Source of the DNA: Dyella jiangningensis
GTDB taxonomy: Bacteria; Pseudomonadota; Gammaproteobacteria; Xanthomonadales; Rhodanobacteraceae
NCBI GenBank assembly: GCA_000632805.1
Contig: CP007444.1
Coordinates: 3,460,772 to 3,524,771 of the forward strand
Reading direction: 5' to 3'
Length of the DNA stretch: 64,000 nt
Shown: in pieces, positions 43,020-50,910 of the stretch
How the letters are laid out: every line of letters starts with the position of its first letter
Position numbering within the stretch: the first letter of the stretch is position 1
Notes under the pieces: model-generated
Databases searched by the model: none
Seen by the model: only the letters and a program-made list of their open reading frames with translations
Told to the model about the DNA's origin: nothing
Position numbers and translations under genes: made by a program

Positions 43020-43421
43020 ATGATGGCCAACGACCTTGCCGTGAAATTGGACGAAACCACGAATCCGTGGCTCGTGGATGTCGATCAGAAAAACAACGCC
43101 AACCATGTGGCGCGCAGCAACCAGACACAGACCATCACCTGGCAACTCAACGGCAATGCGGCGACGGGAACGATCGTGGGCTGCAACTGGGTCAACAACC
43201 CGCCTGCGACCAACCCACCGCCCGACGGGGTCTTCGGCGCATTCACCATCGCCCCGAACGGCAAATCGATGACCATCACCGACAACAACACCGGCCCCGG
43301 CACGGCCGGCGAATGGATCTACCAGATATCAGTCCAGCTCGTCGCGAACGGCCCTATTTACCAGAGCGGCTACGTTTCCATCACCGGCACCGCGACCAAC
43401 CCAACGATCAAGAACAACTGA
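43020..43421 (+). CDS. Small beta-sandwich-like protein C (C-terminal NPTIKNN tag)
   Basis: 133 residues. TAGGAG precedes the ATGATG start. No signal peptide or membrane segment, and only one Cys. It is rich in Asn, Thr and Gly with alternating beta patterns: TITWQLNGNAATGTIVG, FGAFTIAPNGKSMTITDNN, GEWIYQISVQLVANGPIY, GYVSITGTATNPTIKNN. It shares element order and the C-terminal tag with protein A at 39784. It sits 63 nt after the TIR gene and 19 nt before the SLOG-like gene, so it is most likely co-translated with both. Unknown function; a cytoplasmic partner or sensor is plausible. Confidence 0.75.
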   Translation: MMANDLAVKLDETTNPWLVDVDQKNNANHVARSNQTQTITWQLNGNAATGTIVGCNWVNNPPATNPPPDGVFGAFTIAPNGKSMTITDNNTGPGTAGEWIYQISVQLVANGPIYQSGYVSITGTATNPTIKNN

Positions 43422-43440
43422 CCGCACCCAGGGGAACGCC

Positions 43441-45255
43441 ATGCATCGCAGGGACACTCCGGAAGTGACTTCCCAGGATGTGCAGAGGGAATCGTCTGCG
43501 ATGCATGGCCCGTCACCGCGCCGGGCAAGCTATTCGGCGTCCGCCGTGCGGCCGGACGCGGCCATGACCCCGCTGGTGGTCGGCATCACCAGTCACCGCA
43601 ACATATCGCCGGAGGAAATCGAGCCCATACGTGCAAGGGTCATCGCTTTCTTCGAGATGCTTCGGCAGGAATTTCCGGGTTTGCCGTTGTGCGTGCTTTC
43701 CGCGCTGGCCGAAGGCGGCGACCAGTTGGTGGCGCACGTCGCCCTCGAGGCGGGCGCGCGATTGGTTGCGCCTTTGCCGCTGCCAATGGAGCTGTACCTC
43801 GACGACTTTCCCGCGCCATCGGCGCGCGCGCACTTCGAGGCGCTGTGCGGGCAGGCGCAGCTGATTCCGCTTCCGCTGCCGCGCGGCCCTTCGCATCATG
43901 CGGTCGCCATACCGGGGCCATCGCGCGATCGACAGTACGCCAAGGCGGGCGTATTCATCGCGAGCCATTGCCACATCCTCCTCGCCATCTGGGATGGCAA
44001 GGATTCGGGACGGCTCGGCGGCACCGCACAGGTCGTCAACTACCATCTCAACGGTACGCTGCCGGGCCTGGTCGAACGTCACCGCGAAGCGCGGCACGTA
44101 CTGGGCAGCGGCGACGAGCGCCTGCTCTATCACATCGTCTGTTCGCGCGCGGGCAACCACGACGACGTCGCACCGGGCCTGCTTCCCCTGCAGACGTACT
44201 GGCGCTGCGGCGACTTCACCACTGCCGATCGCGTGCCGCCGCCGGAGTTCTGCCAGATGTTCGCACACATGTCGACATTCAACGCCGACTGCGCGAAGTA
44301 TGCGGACGACATCGCAAACGCCGCATGCCATGAAACCGGCCGCATATTGACCGACGGCAGCACCATCGGCCGCATCTTCTGCGCCGCGGACTGGCTGGCC
44401 ATCCATTTCCAGAAGCGCGTACTGCTGGCACTGCGGCTCACCTACATACTCGCCGCGTTGATGGGTATTGCGTTCACCTTCTACGCGCATCTGTCGGAAC
44501 AGGATTTCCTGATCTACACCTTCCTGCTGCTGTTCGCGCTTGGCGGGTTGATCGCCATCCTCGCCCGGCATCGCGGCTGGCACCGCAAATACCTCGACTA
44601 CCGCGCGCTGGCTGAAGGCCTGCGGGTGCAGGCCTATTGGCGACATGCAGGCATTTCGGCCACCGGCGAGCACGAATTCGCCCATGACAATTTCCTGCAG
44701 AAGCAGAACATCGAGCTGGGCTGGATACGCCACATGATGCGCGTGGCCGGGGTCGATCCGTTGCCCGAAGTCGACACTCGCCACGCCTCCGCCTTGGCGG
44801 AGGTGATCGACGAATGGGTCGGCGAATCGGGCAAGAGCGGCCAGCTCCACTACTTTGAGCGCAAGACCATCGAACGCACCGGCCTGCACCATGTCACCGA
44901 AACCATCGGCATGGTCAGCCTGTGGGGCGGCATCTCCATCAGCGTGTTCCTGGCAATATTCGCGCTGCGGCTTCCCGAGAGCATCAAGACCACGCTGGTG
45001 ATGATGATGGCCGTACTCTCCATCGTCGCAGCCGTGCGCGAAGCCTACGCGTATCGCAAGGCCGACAAGGAGCTGATCCGCCAGTACCGCTTCATGCAGC
45101 GCATCTTTGCCAGCGCACGCGCCGCCCTCGACCGTACCGGCGACCCCGCCAAACAACGCGAGATCCTGCTGGCCCTGGGTGACGCCGCGCTCACCGAGCA
45201 CGCGGAATGGACACTGATGCATCGCGAGCGCGATGTGGAGCACAGCAAGTTCTGA
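43441..45255 (+). CDS. Membrane protein with N-terminal SLOG-like nucleotide-binding domain
   Basis: 604 residues; AGGGGAA lies 5 nt before the ATG. The domain from about residue 44 opens PLVVGITSHRNISPEEIEPI and continues VLSALAEGGDQLVAHVALEAG and ILLAIWDGKDSGRLGGTAQV. This is the Rossmann-like pattern of the SLOG (DprA/LOG-related) superfamily, which binds nucleotides or nucleotide-derived ligands and is often coupled to TIR and SLATT effectors. Two helix pairs (about 325-378 and 487-540) enclose a ~110-residue cytoplasmic segment. The membrane half is SLATT-like in plan, but I cannot confirm homology. Possible role: sensor or membrane effector of the TIR cluster. Confidence 0.72.
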   Translation: MHRRDTPEVTSQDVQRESSAMHGPSPRRASYSASAVRPDAAMTPLVVGITSHRNISPEEIEPIRARVIAFFEMLRQEFPGLPLCVLSALAEGGDQLVAHVALEAGARLVAPLPLPMELYLDDFPAPSARAHFEALCGQAQLIPLPLPRGPSHHAVAIPGPSRDRQYAKAGVFIASHCHILLAIWDGKDSGRLGGTAQVVNYHLNGTLPGLVERHREARHVLGSGDERLLYHIVCSRAGNHDDVAPGLLPLQTYWRCGDFTTADRVPPPEFCQMFAHMSTFNADCAKYADDIANAACHETGRILTDGSTIGRIFCAADWLAIHFQKRVLLALRLTYILAALMGIAFTFYAHLSEQDFLIYTFLLLFALGGLIAILARHRGWHRKYLDYRALAEGLRVQAYWRHAGISATGEHEFAHDNFLQKQNIELGWIRHMMRVAGVDPLPEVDTRHASALAEVIDEWVGESGKSGQLHYFERKTIERTGLHHVTETIGMVSLWGGISISVFLAIFALRLPESIKTTLVMMMAVLSIVAAVREAYAYRKADKELIRQYRFMQRIFASARAALDRTGDPAKQREILLALGDAALTEHAEWTLMHRERDVEHSKF

Positions 45256-45431
45256 ATGTGCCTCGCCTCATGCGGGCAAGCGTTTTATGACCGTGCAAGC
45301 CCGCCTTCAGTCGCGCATCTGCGCGTTCAGGCGCAAACGTCCACGCCACGACGACATTCCGTGCACGGTTTCGCTTACGCCGAGATACAACGATAGGCGC
45401 CGGGACCCTCACCCGGCCATCACGGCGTCGC

Positions 45432-46364
45432 ATGGCGAAGCACCGGAACAAGCTGATGATCACGCTCTCGTCGACGGTGGACGCCTTCAACGACGATGAG
45501 CTGATGACGCGTGCGGCCGCACTGGCCTTCTACGCCGCGCTGTCGTTCGCGCCGCTCCTGCTGCTGCTGGTGTGGACGGTTTCGGTGCTCCAGCCCGCCT
45601 GGCTGGAGCAGATGCTGGCGATGATGGCTGGCGTGGTCGGCGCGCGCGCGGCGGGCGCCATCGACGACGTGGTGAAGTCGGCGCGCACCCACCCGCAGCT
45701 GGGCAATATCGCCGGACTGGTCGGCATGGGTATCACGCTGTTTTCCGCATCGGCAGTCTTTGCCCAGCTGCAAGGCACGCTCAACCGCGTATGGCACGTG
45801 AAGCCCAAACCCGGAGCGGCCATTGGCGCCTGGCTGCGGGCTCGCGCCCACGCCTTTGCCTTGCTCATCGGCGTCGGCTTTCTGCTGATCACATCCTTCG
45901 TCGTGAGTGCGGCCATCCAGGCGTTGATACCGGGGCAGGACACCTTGTGGAAGGTGACCGAGTACATCGTTTCCGTGGTGGTCTTCGTCGTCGCCTTCGG
46001 CGGCATGTACAAGGTGCTTCCAGACGCCGCCATCGAATGGAAGGACGCCGTGATGGGCGCGCTCATCACGACGCTGCTGTTCCTTCTCGGCAAGTACGCC
46101 ATCGGCTTCTACATTTCGCACGCCAACGTCGGTGGCGCCTATGGCCCGGCTGCCGCGTTCGTGGTGCTGCTCACCTGGGTCTATTACTCATCGATCATCG
46201 TGCTGGTCGGTGCAGCGCTGACGCGCGCCGTGGCGGAGGCACGTGGCAAGCCGATATTGCCAAGCGACCACGCCGTCGAGATCGAGACGAAGCTGGCCGA
46301 AGTCAGCGAACCCGGTGGCGCACCGAAACAGGAAGACAACGGACCCTGGCAGCGGCACCGCTGA
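45432..46364 (+). CDS. YihY/virulence-factor BrkB family membrane protein
   Basis: 310 residues with six membrane helices. Family marks are the start (AAALAFYAALSFAPLLLLLVW), FAQLQGTLNRVWHV near 115 and the late GAYGPAAAFVVLLTWVYYSS. Formerly mis-named RNase BN; the function is unknown, possibly transport. It is 176 nt after the SLOG-like gene, so probably a separate unit. Confidence 0.9.
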   Translation: MAKHRNKLMITLSSTVDAFNDDELMTRAAALAFYAALSFAPLLLLLVWTVSVLQPAWLEQMLAMMAGVVGARAAGAIDDVVKSARTHPQLGNIAGLVGMGITLFSASAVFAQLQGTLNRVWHVKPKPGAAIGAWLRARAHAFALLIGVGFLLITSFVVSAAIQALIPGQDTLWKVTEYIVSVVVFVVAFGGMYKVLPDAAIEWKDAVMGALITTLLFLLGKYAIGFYISHANVGGAYGPAAAFVVLLTWVYYSSIIVLVGAALTRAVAEARGKPILPSDHAVEIETKLAEVSEPGGAPKQEDNGPWQRHR

Positions 46365-46382
46365 TGCAGCAGACACTGCGAA

Positions 46383-46841
46383 TCATGCAGCCAGCTGGCG
46401 CAAGGCGATGCCCAGCGCGATGCGATAGCTCGTCGCCAGGTCGCCATTGATCACGATGGTCGCCAGCGGAGCACCGTGCCTGCCGTCGGCTCGCTCCACT
46501 GCGGCGCCACTGTCATCGTGTACCTCGACATATGGCGAGGCCAGCGCCTCCAGCGCATCGTCGAGACCCGCCTCGGGATGGGCGCGAGCTTCTTCGGTGA
46601 GATCGCCTGGCGCCAGCAGCATGAAGTCGGTGCCCTCGGCTTTCGCTGCGCGCACCCGGGCGACCAGCTCACGCAGTCCTCCGCACGTGCATACCGACAG
46701 AGCCTGCCCCGTAGCGCGGACCAGCGACTCGAAGCGAGCCGACAGATCGCCGCCGGAGACATGGCCGGCGGCGTGCGGCCCTTGCACGATCAGAATAGTC
46801 ACGATTTGCGTCCCGATACGCAGCCTCTGCGTTGAAGGCAT
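46383..46841 (-). CDS. Degenerate type II 3-dehydroquinase-like protein
   Basis: 152 residues aligning along their whole length with AroQ (type II dehydroquinase): ILIVQGPH for ILVLNGPN, LLAPGDLTEE for VINPGAYTHT, VEVHDDSG for VEVHLSN and YRIALGIALRQLA for YRLALEAL. The catalytic His survives (H108), but the substrate-binding Asn is Ala (A77), and the flexible-loop Arg/Tyr that form the active site are missing. So it is probably a pseudoenzyme or an enzyme of changed specificity. Start at 46841 without an obvious ribosome site. Convergent with the BrkB gene and divergent from gluconokinase. Confidence 0.65.
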   Translation of the reverse strand: MPSTQRLRIGTQIVTILIVQGPHAAGHVSGGDLSARFESLVRATGQALSVCTCGGLRELVARVRAAKAEGTDFMLLAPGDLTEEARAHPEAGLDDALEALASPYVEVHDDSGAAVERADGRHGAPLATIVINGDLATSYRIALGIALRQLAA

Positions 46842-46979
46842 GGTGCGGCCGGCGGCGATAAAAACGCTGTATGGCCATGGCGCCGCCGCGTAAATTCGGC
46901 GACATTTTTCTGATCATGGCGACATCGGTTCACCTGCGCGGGCTATGCTGCTCATCCCTCGGAACCAAGGAAAACCGTC

Positions 46980-47501
46980 ATGCCTGATCGCATGCGCGCG
47001 CTCGTCGTCATGGGCGTGAGCGGCTGTGGCAAGACCAGTGTCGCCATCGCGGTCTGTGAGCGCCTGGGTTTGCCAATGATCGAAGGCGATGCGTTCCACT
47101 CCGCGCACAACGTGCGGAAGATGGAGGCCGGCATGCCGCTCGACGATGACGACCGCAAGGATTGGCTTGACCGGCTGGGCATGGAATTGGCCGACGCAAC
47201 CGCGGCGAACCCATCGGCGGTACTGACGTGTTCGGCGCTCAAGCATCGCTATCGCGATGCGCTACGCCGGGCCGTGCCCCACCTCGGCTTTGTCTTCCTC
47301 GAATTGACGCGCGAGGCGGCCATCGAACGCGTCTCCCGCCGTTCCGGTCACTTCATGCCGGCCAGCCTGGTCGACAGCCAATTTCGCGACCTGGAACCGC
47401 CGGTGGACGAGCCCGGCGTGCTCACGGTCAACGCTCTGGACCCCCTCCCGGCCATTGTCGATCGGGTGGTGGCATGGTGGGGCACCGATACCGCCGCCTG
47501 A
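46980..47501 (+). CDS. Gluconokinase
   Basis: 173 residues. Walker A GVSGCGKTS (12-20), then the GntK hallmark IEGDAFHSAHNVRKMEAGMP and LTCSALKHRYRDALR, with the C-terminal FMPASLVDSQFRDLEPP. It phosphorylates D-gluconate to 6-phosphogluconate for the Entner-Doudoroff or pentose-phosphate route. AAGGAAAA precedes the ATG. No gluconate transporter or edd/eda genes are adjacent. Confidence 0.92.
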   Translation: MPDRMRALVVMGVSGCGKTSVAIAVCERLGLPMIEGDAFHSAHNVRKMEAGMPLDDDDRKDWLDRLGMELADATAANPSAVLTCSALKHRYRDALRRAVPHLGFVFLELTREAAIERVSRRSGHFMPASLVDSQFRDLEPPVDEPGVLTVNALDPLPAIVDRVVAWWGTDTAA

Positions 47502-47632
47502 GCGCAACGACCGCGCGGCACGCAACCTTCAACCCCGCGGCGGGCACTCACCCAGGCAAGCTTCATGGTCTGCGCATGACGCTGCGCGCGAACATGGCGC
47601 TGTCATCGAACCGTCGGCAAGGCACTCGACGC

Positions 47633-48262
47633 ATGCACACCGGGGAGCAGTACCACAACTTCATGCTGGCTTCGGAACGCGACCGCGCCGTGCGTGGGAG
47701 ATTCCAGAAGATGGCGCTGGACCTGCTCGGCAAGGGCGCCGACATCCTCGACTTCGGCGCCGGCACCGGCATCGACGCAAAAACCTACTCGGCGCATGGC
47801 CATCATACGTTCGTCTACGAACCGTCAGAGGCGATGCGCGATTACCTGGGCCATCATTGCCAGGACGAAATCGTGCGCAAGACGATCGTCCCGATCGCAT
47901 CGCCTGACGAATGCAGGGTGCAGGCGGTGACGGCGAACTTTGCGGTCCTCAACCATATCGACGATCACGCGCCGCTGTTCGAAGAGTTGTCCCGCGCGGT
48001 GGGCCCGGGCGGGTTTGTCCTGGCAAGCATGCTCAACCCGTACTTTCTGGGCGATGCGCGCTATGGCTGGTGGCGGCGCAATCTCCTCACGTTGATGCGC
48101 GATGGTCACTATGCGGTCGCCAGCGAAAGCAGGATCCACCGCTTTACGCCGCGCATCGTGGCGCGCGCCGCGAAACCGTATTTCCGGCTGGAACGCATCA
48201 CGCCGCGAGGCCTTGGCCTGGCGACGCACCTTTACATGTTCCTGCTGCTCAGGCGCATCTGA
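47633..48262 (+). CDS. SAM-dependent methyltransferase
   Basis: 209 residues from the ATG at 47633; an in-frame ATG at 47576 is an alternative. Class I motif ILDFGAGTGIDAKTYSAHGH, acidic residue at the end of beta 2 (YEPSEAM), NFAVLNHIDDHAPLFEEL and VGPGGFVLASMLNPY are as expected. The acceptor is unknown. The flavin-reductase-like gene starts one base after its TGA, so they are co-expressed. Confidence 0.82.
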   Translation: MHTGEQYHNFMLASERDRAVRGRFQKMALDLLGKGADILDFGAGTGIDAKTYSAHGHHTFVYEPSEAMRDYLGHHCQDEIVRKTIVPIASPDECRVQAVTANFAVLNHIDDHAPLFEELSRAVGPGGFVLASMLNPYFLGDARYGWWRRNLLTLMRDGHYAVASESRIHRFTPRIVARAAKPYFRLERITPRGLGLATHLYMFLLLRRI

Positions 48263-48263
48263 C

Positions 48264-49187
48264 ATGTGGAAAGACTGGATTAGGCCGTTCGTACGCCCCC
48301 TGCCGCAGTGGTCGACTATTGCCGTCGCTCCGCCACAGCAAGCCGTCACGGCCATGCTGCGCTGGGGCGATCAGTCCGCCGATGTCACGACGGATCACAC
48401 GGTGGCCTCGCTCAAGCCTCTCGCGATCGCGACCAGTATCGATGCCGGCGAACACGCCGCACTCGAATACATCGACCGCACCACGGGAAACATCCTCGGC
48501 GTACTGCATCTGTCGAAGACAACGTCGCTCACGGCCGGAAGCGCTTCGGTCACGGTCTATCGCGTCGCCCATGGCGAACACCGTTGCCTCGCGTGGCCAC
48601 GGCGACCGTGGAATACCTGGCTGCAAAACCGCGTTATGCAGAAAGGCAACGCCTCGCACCATGCGCTGATGGACCCCGATTCGGTGCAGCAATTGATGAT
48701 TGCCTACCTGTGCCCGCGACCGGTCATCCTCGTGTCGGTCGCGACCATCGGCCATCAGAACATCTTCCCGATGGACCTGATCGGACCACTGCAGCGCAGC
48801 GCCCTCTTTTCGCTGGCCTTGCGGAACACCAATGTCTCCGAGCCGGTCATGCGCGAGGTGCGGCAGGTCGCCCTGTCCAGCATGCCCGCTTCAATGAAGG
48901 GCATCGTCTACAAGCTCAGCGAACGCCACAAAGAGGCACTGACGGACTGGAGCGCCCTGCCTTTTCAGACGCGGCCTTCTCCGTCGTTCGGCATCCCGAC
49001 GGTAACCGCGGCGCTTCGTGTTCGCGAACTGAGCATCGTGCATGCCCACGACATGGGCTCGCACACGTTCTTTCTCGGCCGCGTGGCCTCCGACGAAGAC
49101 CTCACCGAGGGCACGCAGCTGCATCACACCGCCGGCTTCCACCAGGCCTATCGACGCCATCGCAACGCGGCGTTCGCGGAAGTCTAG
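48264..49187 (+). CDS. Flavin-reductase-like FMN-binding protein
   Basis: 307 residues. The C-terminal ~200 residues fit the flavin-reductase split barrel: LCPRPVILVSVATIGHQNIF, FSLALRNTNVSEPVM, IPTVTAALRVRELSIVHAHD, and THTFFLGRV-like SHTFFLGRVASDED. The first ~110 residues are not recognised. One base separates it from the methyltransferase gene. It may supply reduced flavin or carry out a redox step on the methyltransferase's substrate (inference). Confidence 0.75.
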   Translation: MWKDWIRPFVRPLPQWSTIAVAPPQQAVTAMLRWGDQSADVTTDHTVASLKPLAIATSIDAGEHAALEYIDRTTGNILGVLHLSKTTSLTAGSASVTVYRVAHGEHRCLAWPRRPWNTWLQNRVMQKGNASHHALMDPDSVQQLMIAYLCPRPVILVSVATIGHQNIFPMDLIGPLQRSALFSLALRNTNVSEPVMREVRQVALSSMPASMKGIVYKLSERHKEALTDWSALPFQTRPSPSFGIPTVTAALRVRELSIVHAHDMGSHTFFLGRVASDEDLTEGTQLHHTAGFHQAYRRHRNAAFAEV

Positions 49188-49230
49188 CTCCCACGACAAC
49201 AGCATCCTGTGTTGCGCAACAAGCAAAAGA

Positions 49231-49257
49231 AAAGGGCCGACTGATGATCGGCCCTTT
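49231..49257. terminator. Bidirectional intrinsic terminator
   Basis: AAAGGGCCGA/TCGGCCCTTT, a perfect 10-bp stem with a 7-nt loop and A/T ends on both sides, sits between the convergent flavin-reductase-like and ssb genes. Confidence 0.85.
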
Positions 49258-49287
49258 CGTGTATTCGCAACGACCCGCTGCGGGAAA

Positions 49288-49851
49288 TCAGAACGGAATA
49301 TCGTCGTCGTCGAAGCTGTTGTTCTGGGCCGGGGCCGGGGCGGACTGGCGCTGGTTGCCGAAGTTGTCGCCACCGCCGCGCTGGTTGCCGTAGTCGTTGC
49401 CGCCACGGGACTGGCCGCCGCCGTAGTTGCCGCCACCCTGGCGCTGGCCACCACCACCGCCACCGCCCTGCGAACGCTGGAAGCCGCCACCGCCGCCACC
49501 CGCGCCACCTTCGGAACCGCCGCCGAGCATCTGCATTTCGTTGGCGATGATGTCGGTGCTGAAGCGCTCGATGCCGTCCTTGTCGGTGTACTTGTCGGTA
49601 CGCAGCGAGCCTTCGATGTAGACCTGGCGGCCCTTCTTCAGGTACTCGCCGGCGATTTCAGCGAGACGGCCGAACAGCTTCACGCGATGCCACTCGGTGC
49701 GCTCCTGCTTTTCGCCGCTCTGCTTGTCGGTCCAGCTCTCGGAGGTCGCGATGCGGATGCTGGTGATCGCCGCGCCGCCGCTGGTGTAACGGGTTTCCGG
49801 ATCGGCACCGAGATTGCCGACGATGATGACTTTGTTGATGCCACGTGCCAT
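49288..49851 (-). CDS. ssb: Single-stranded DNA-binding protein
   Basis: 187 residues from the ATG at 49851. OB-fold start ([20 protein letters not shown]), a long Gly/Gln/Asn-rich linker (about 112-175) and the acidic tip DDDDIPF that recruits SSB partners in replication and repair. GAGG lies upstream. Single gene; a repeat-bearing gap separates it from kdpE. Confidence 0.97.
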   Translation of the reverse strand: MARGINKVIIVGNLGADPETRYTSGGAAITSIRIATSESWTDKQSGEKQERTEWHRVKLFGRLAEIAGEYLKKGRQVYIEGSLRTDKYTDKDGIERFSTDIIANEMQMLGGGSEGGAGGGGGGFQRSQGGGGGGGQRQGGGNYGGGQSRGGNDYGNQRGGGDNFGNQRQSAPAPAQNNSFDDDDIPF

Positions 49852-50214
49852 GGAAGGAATGTCCTCTGTGAGCCGGCGCTGCGTTCTGGGGCAGTCAGCA
49901 CCGGGATGGTTGTACCGGCGGCCATCATAACCATGGGCCGCCCGTCGAAACAGGATGGACTTTTCGCGCCGGACCCGCCTGCCGGCCCGGGTTGCACCCT
50001 GGCCGGCGTCCGGATCGGACGAAAAAGCCCGCCGAATCAGACCACTGCTGGCTCTCAGGGGCTGCGACACAGGCGTTCGCCGGATCTCTGTGGGAGCGCA
50101 CCCTGTGCGCGACGGTCGTGCGGCCCTGTCCAGTCGCGACAGCCAGGAACAGAGACGTCATGCAGGGAACGGTCGCGCACAGGGTGCGCTCCCACAACGG
50201 GCGGATGGGGGCTA
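49852..50214. other. 363-nt gap between kdpE and ssb
   Basis: Must contain the ssb promoter near 49860-49950. The kdpE-proximal part holds an inverted REP-like pair, listed separately. No ORF here has a ribosome site or recognisable product. Confidence 0.6.
50090..50195. repeat. Inverted pair of REP-like elements
   Basis: A GTGGGAG-headed copy at 50090-50117 faces an inverted copy at 50171-50195, with 53 bp between, nearly the same spacing as the pair at 12228-12337. It lies 19 nt after the kdpE stop, where it may protect the 3' end of the kdp mRNA. Confidence 0.78.
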
Positions 50215-50910
50215 TTAAGTCCCGCTGATGAACCGGTACCCCACCCCCGGCTCGGTCTTGAGCCAGCGGGGCGTGGCCGGGTCGTCGCCCAGCTTCTGGC
50301 GCAGCTTGCCTACGACGATGCGCAGGTAATGGCTGTCGTGGGTATGGGTGGCGCCCCAGATATCGCGCAGCAGCTGCTGCTGCGTCACCACCCGGCCGGC
50401 ATGGCGCAACAGCAGGGCCAGTACGGCGTATTCCTTGCGGGTCAGCGCAAGTGATTGGCCGTCAAGTGTGACTTCGCGACGCGCCAGGTCGATGACCAGC
50501 CGGCCATCGTCGTAGCGCTGCGGTGCTTCGGCCTCGCCCGGTCGGCTGCGCAGCAAGACGCGCAGGCGGGCCATCAGTTCCTGGATGCCGAAGGGTTTGG
50601 TCACGTAGTCGTTGGCGCCAGCGTCCAGCGCCTTCACCTTCTCCGTTTCCGAGTCGCGCACGGACAACATCAGCACGGGGACCTGGCTCCACTGGCGCAA
50701 TTCGGCCAGCACCTCGTGGCCTTCGCGATCCGGCAGGCCGATGTCGAGCACCACCAGGTCCGGCGAACGCGTGGCGGCCAATGCCAGCCCATCAGCGGCG
50801 TTGGCTGCGAGCAGCACTTCATAGCCCTCCGCGCGAAGGCCGATGTCGAGGAACTTGCGGATCTGCGCCTCGTCGTCGATGACGAGTACGCAAGGGGCAG
50901 CGGAGGTCAT
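50215..50910 (-). CDS. kdpE: KdpE response regulator
   Basis: 231 residues. Receiver with VIDDE, the phospho-acceptor Asp in LVVLDIGLPDREG and Lys in VTKPFG; winged helix domain ending RWLKTEPGVGYRF. The receiver and DNA-binding domain match KdpE closely. The ATG at 50910 overlaps the kdpD stop (ATGA). It activates the kdp genes upstream under K+ limitation or osmotic stress. Confidence 0.95.
   Translation of the reverse strand: MTSAAPCVLVIDDEAQIRKFLDIGLRAEGYEVLLAANAADGLALAATRSPDLVVLDIGLPDREGHEVLAELRQWSQVPVLMLSVRDSETEKVKALDAGANDYVTKPFGIQELMARLRVLLRSRPGEAEAPQRYDDGRLVIDLARREVTLDGQSLALTRKEYAVLALLLRHAGRVVTQQQLLRDIWGATHTHDSHYLRIVVGKLRQKLGDDPATPRWLKTEPGVGYRFISGT

Noticed and set aside
43441..45255. 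Reading the SLOG-like/membrane protein as a second TIR protein
   Set aside because: The N-terminal pattern (GITSHRNIS, then ALAEGGDQLVA) fits DprA/LOG-like folds better than TIR, and no TIR-type YS motif or catalytic helix is visible.
49327..49520. Run of short repeated GGC/CCACC units that could look like a satellite or array
   Set aside because: This is the Gly-rich linker of SSB; the repeats follow codon structure and there are no regular spacers, so not CRISPR.
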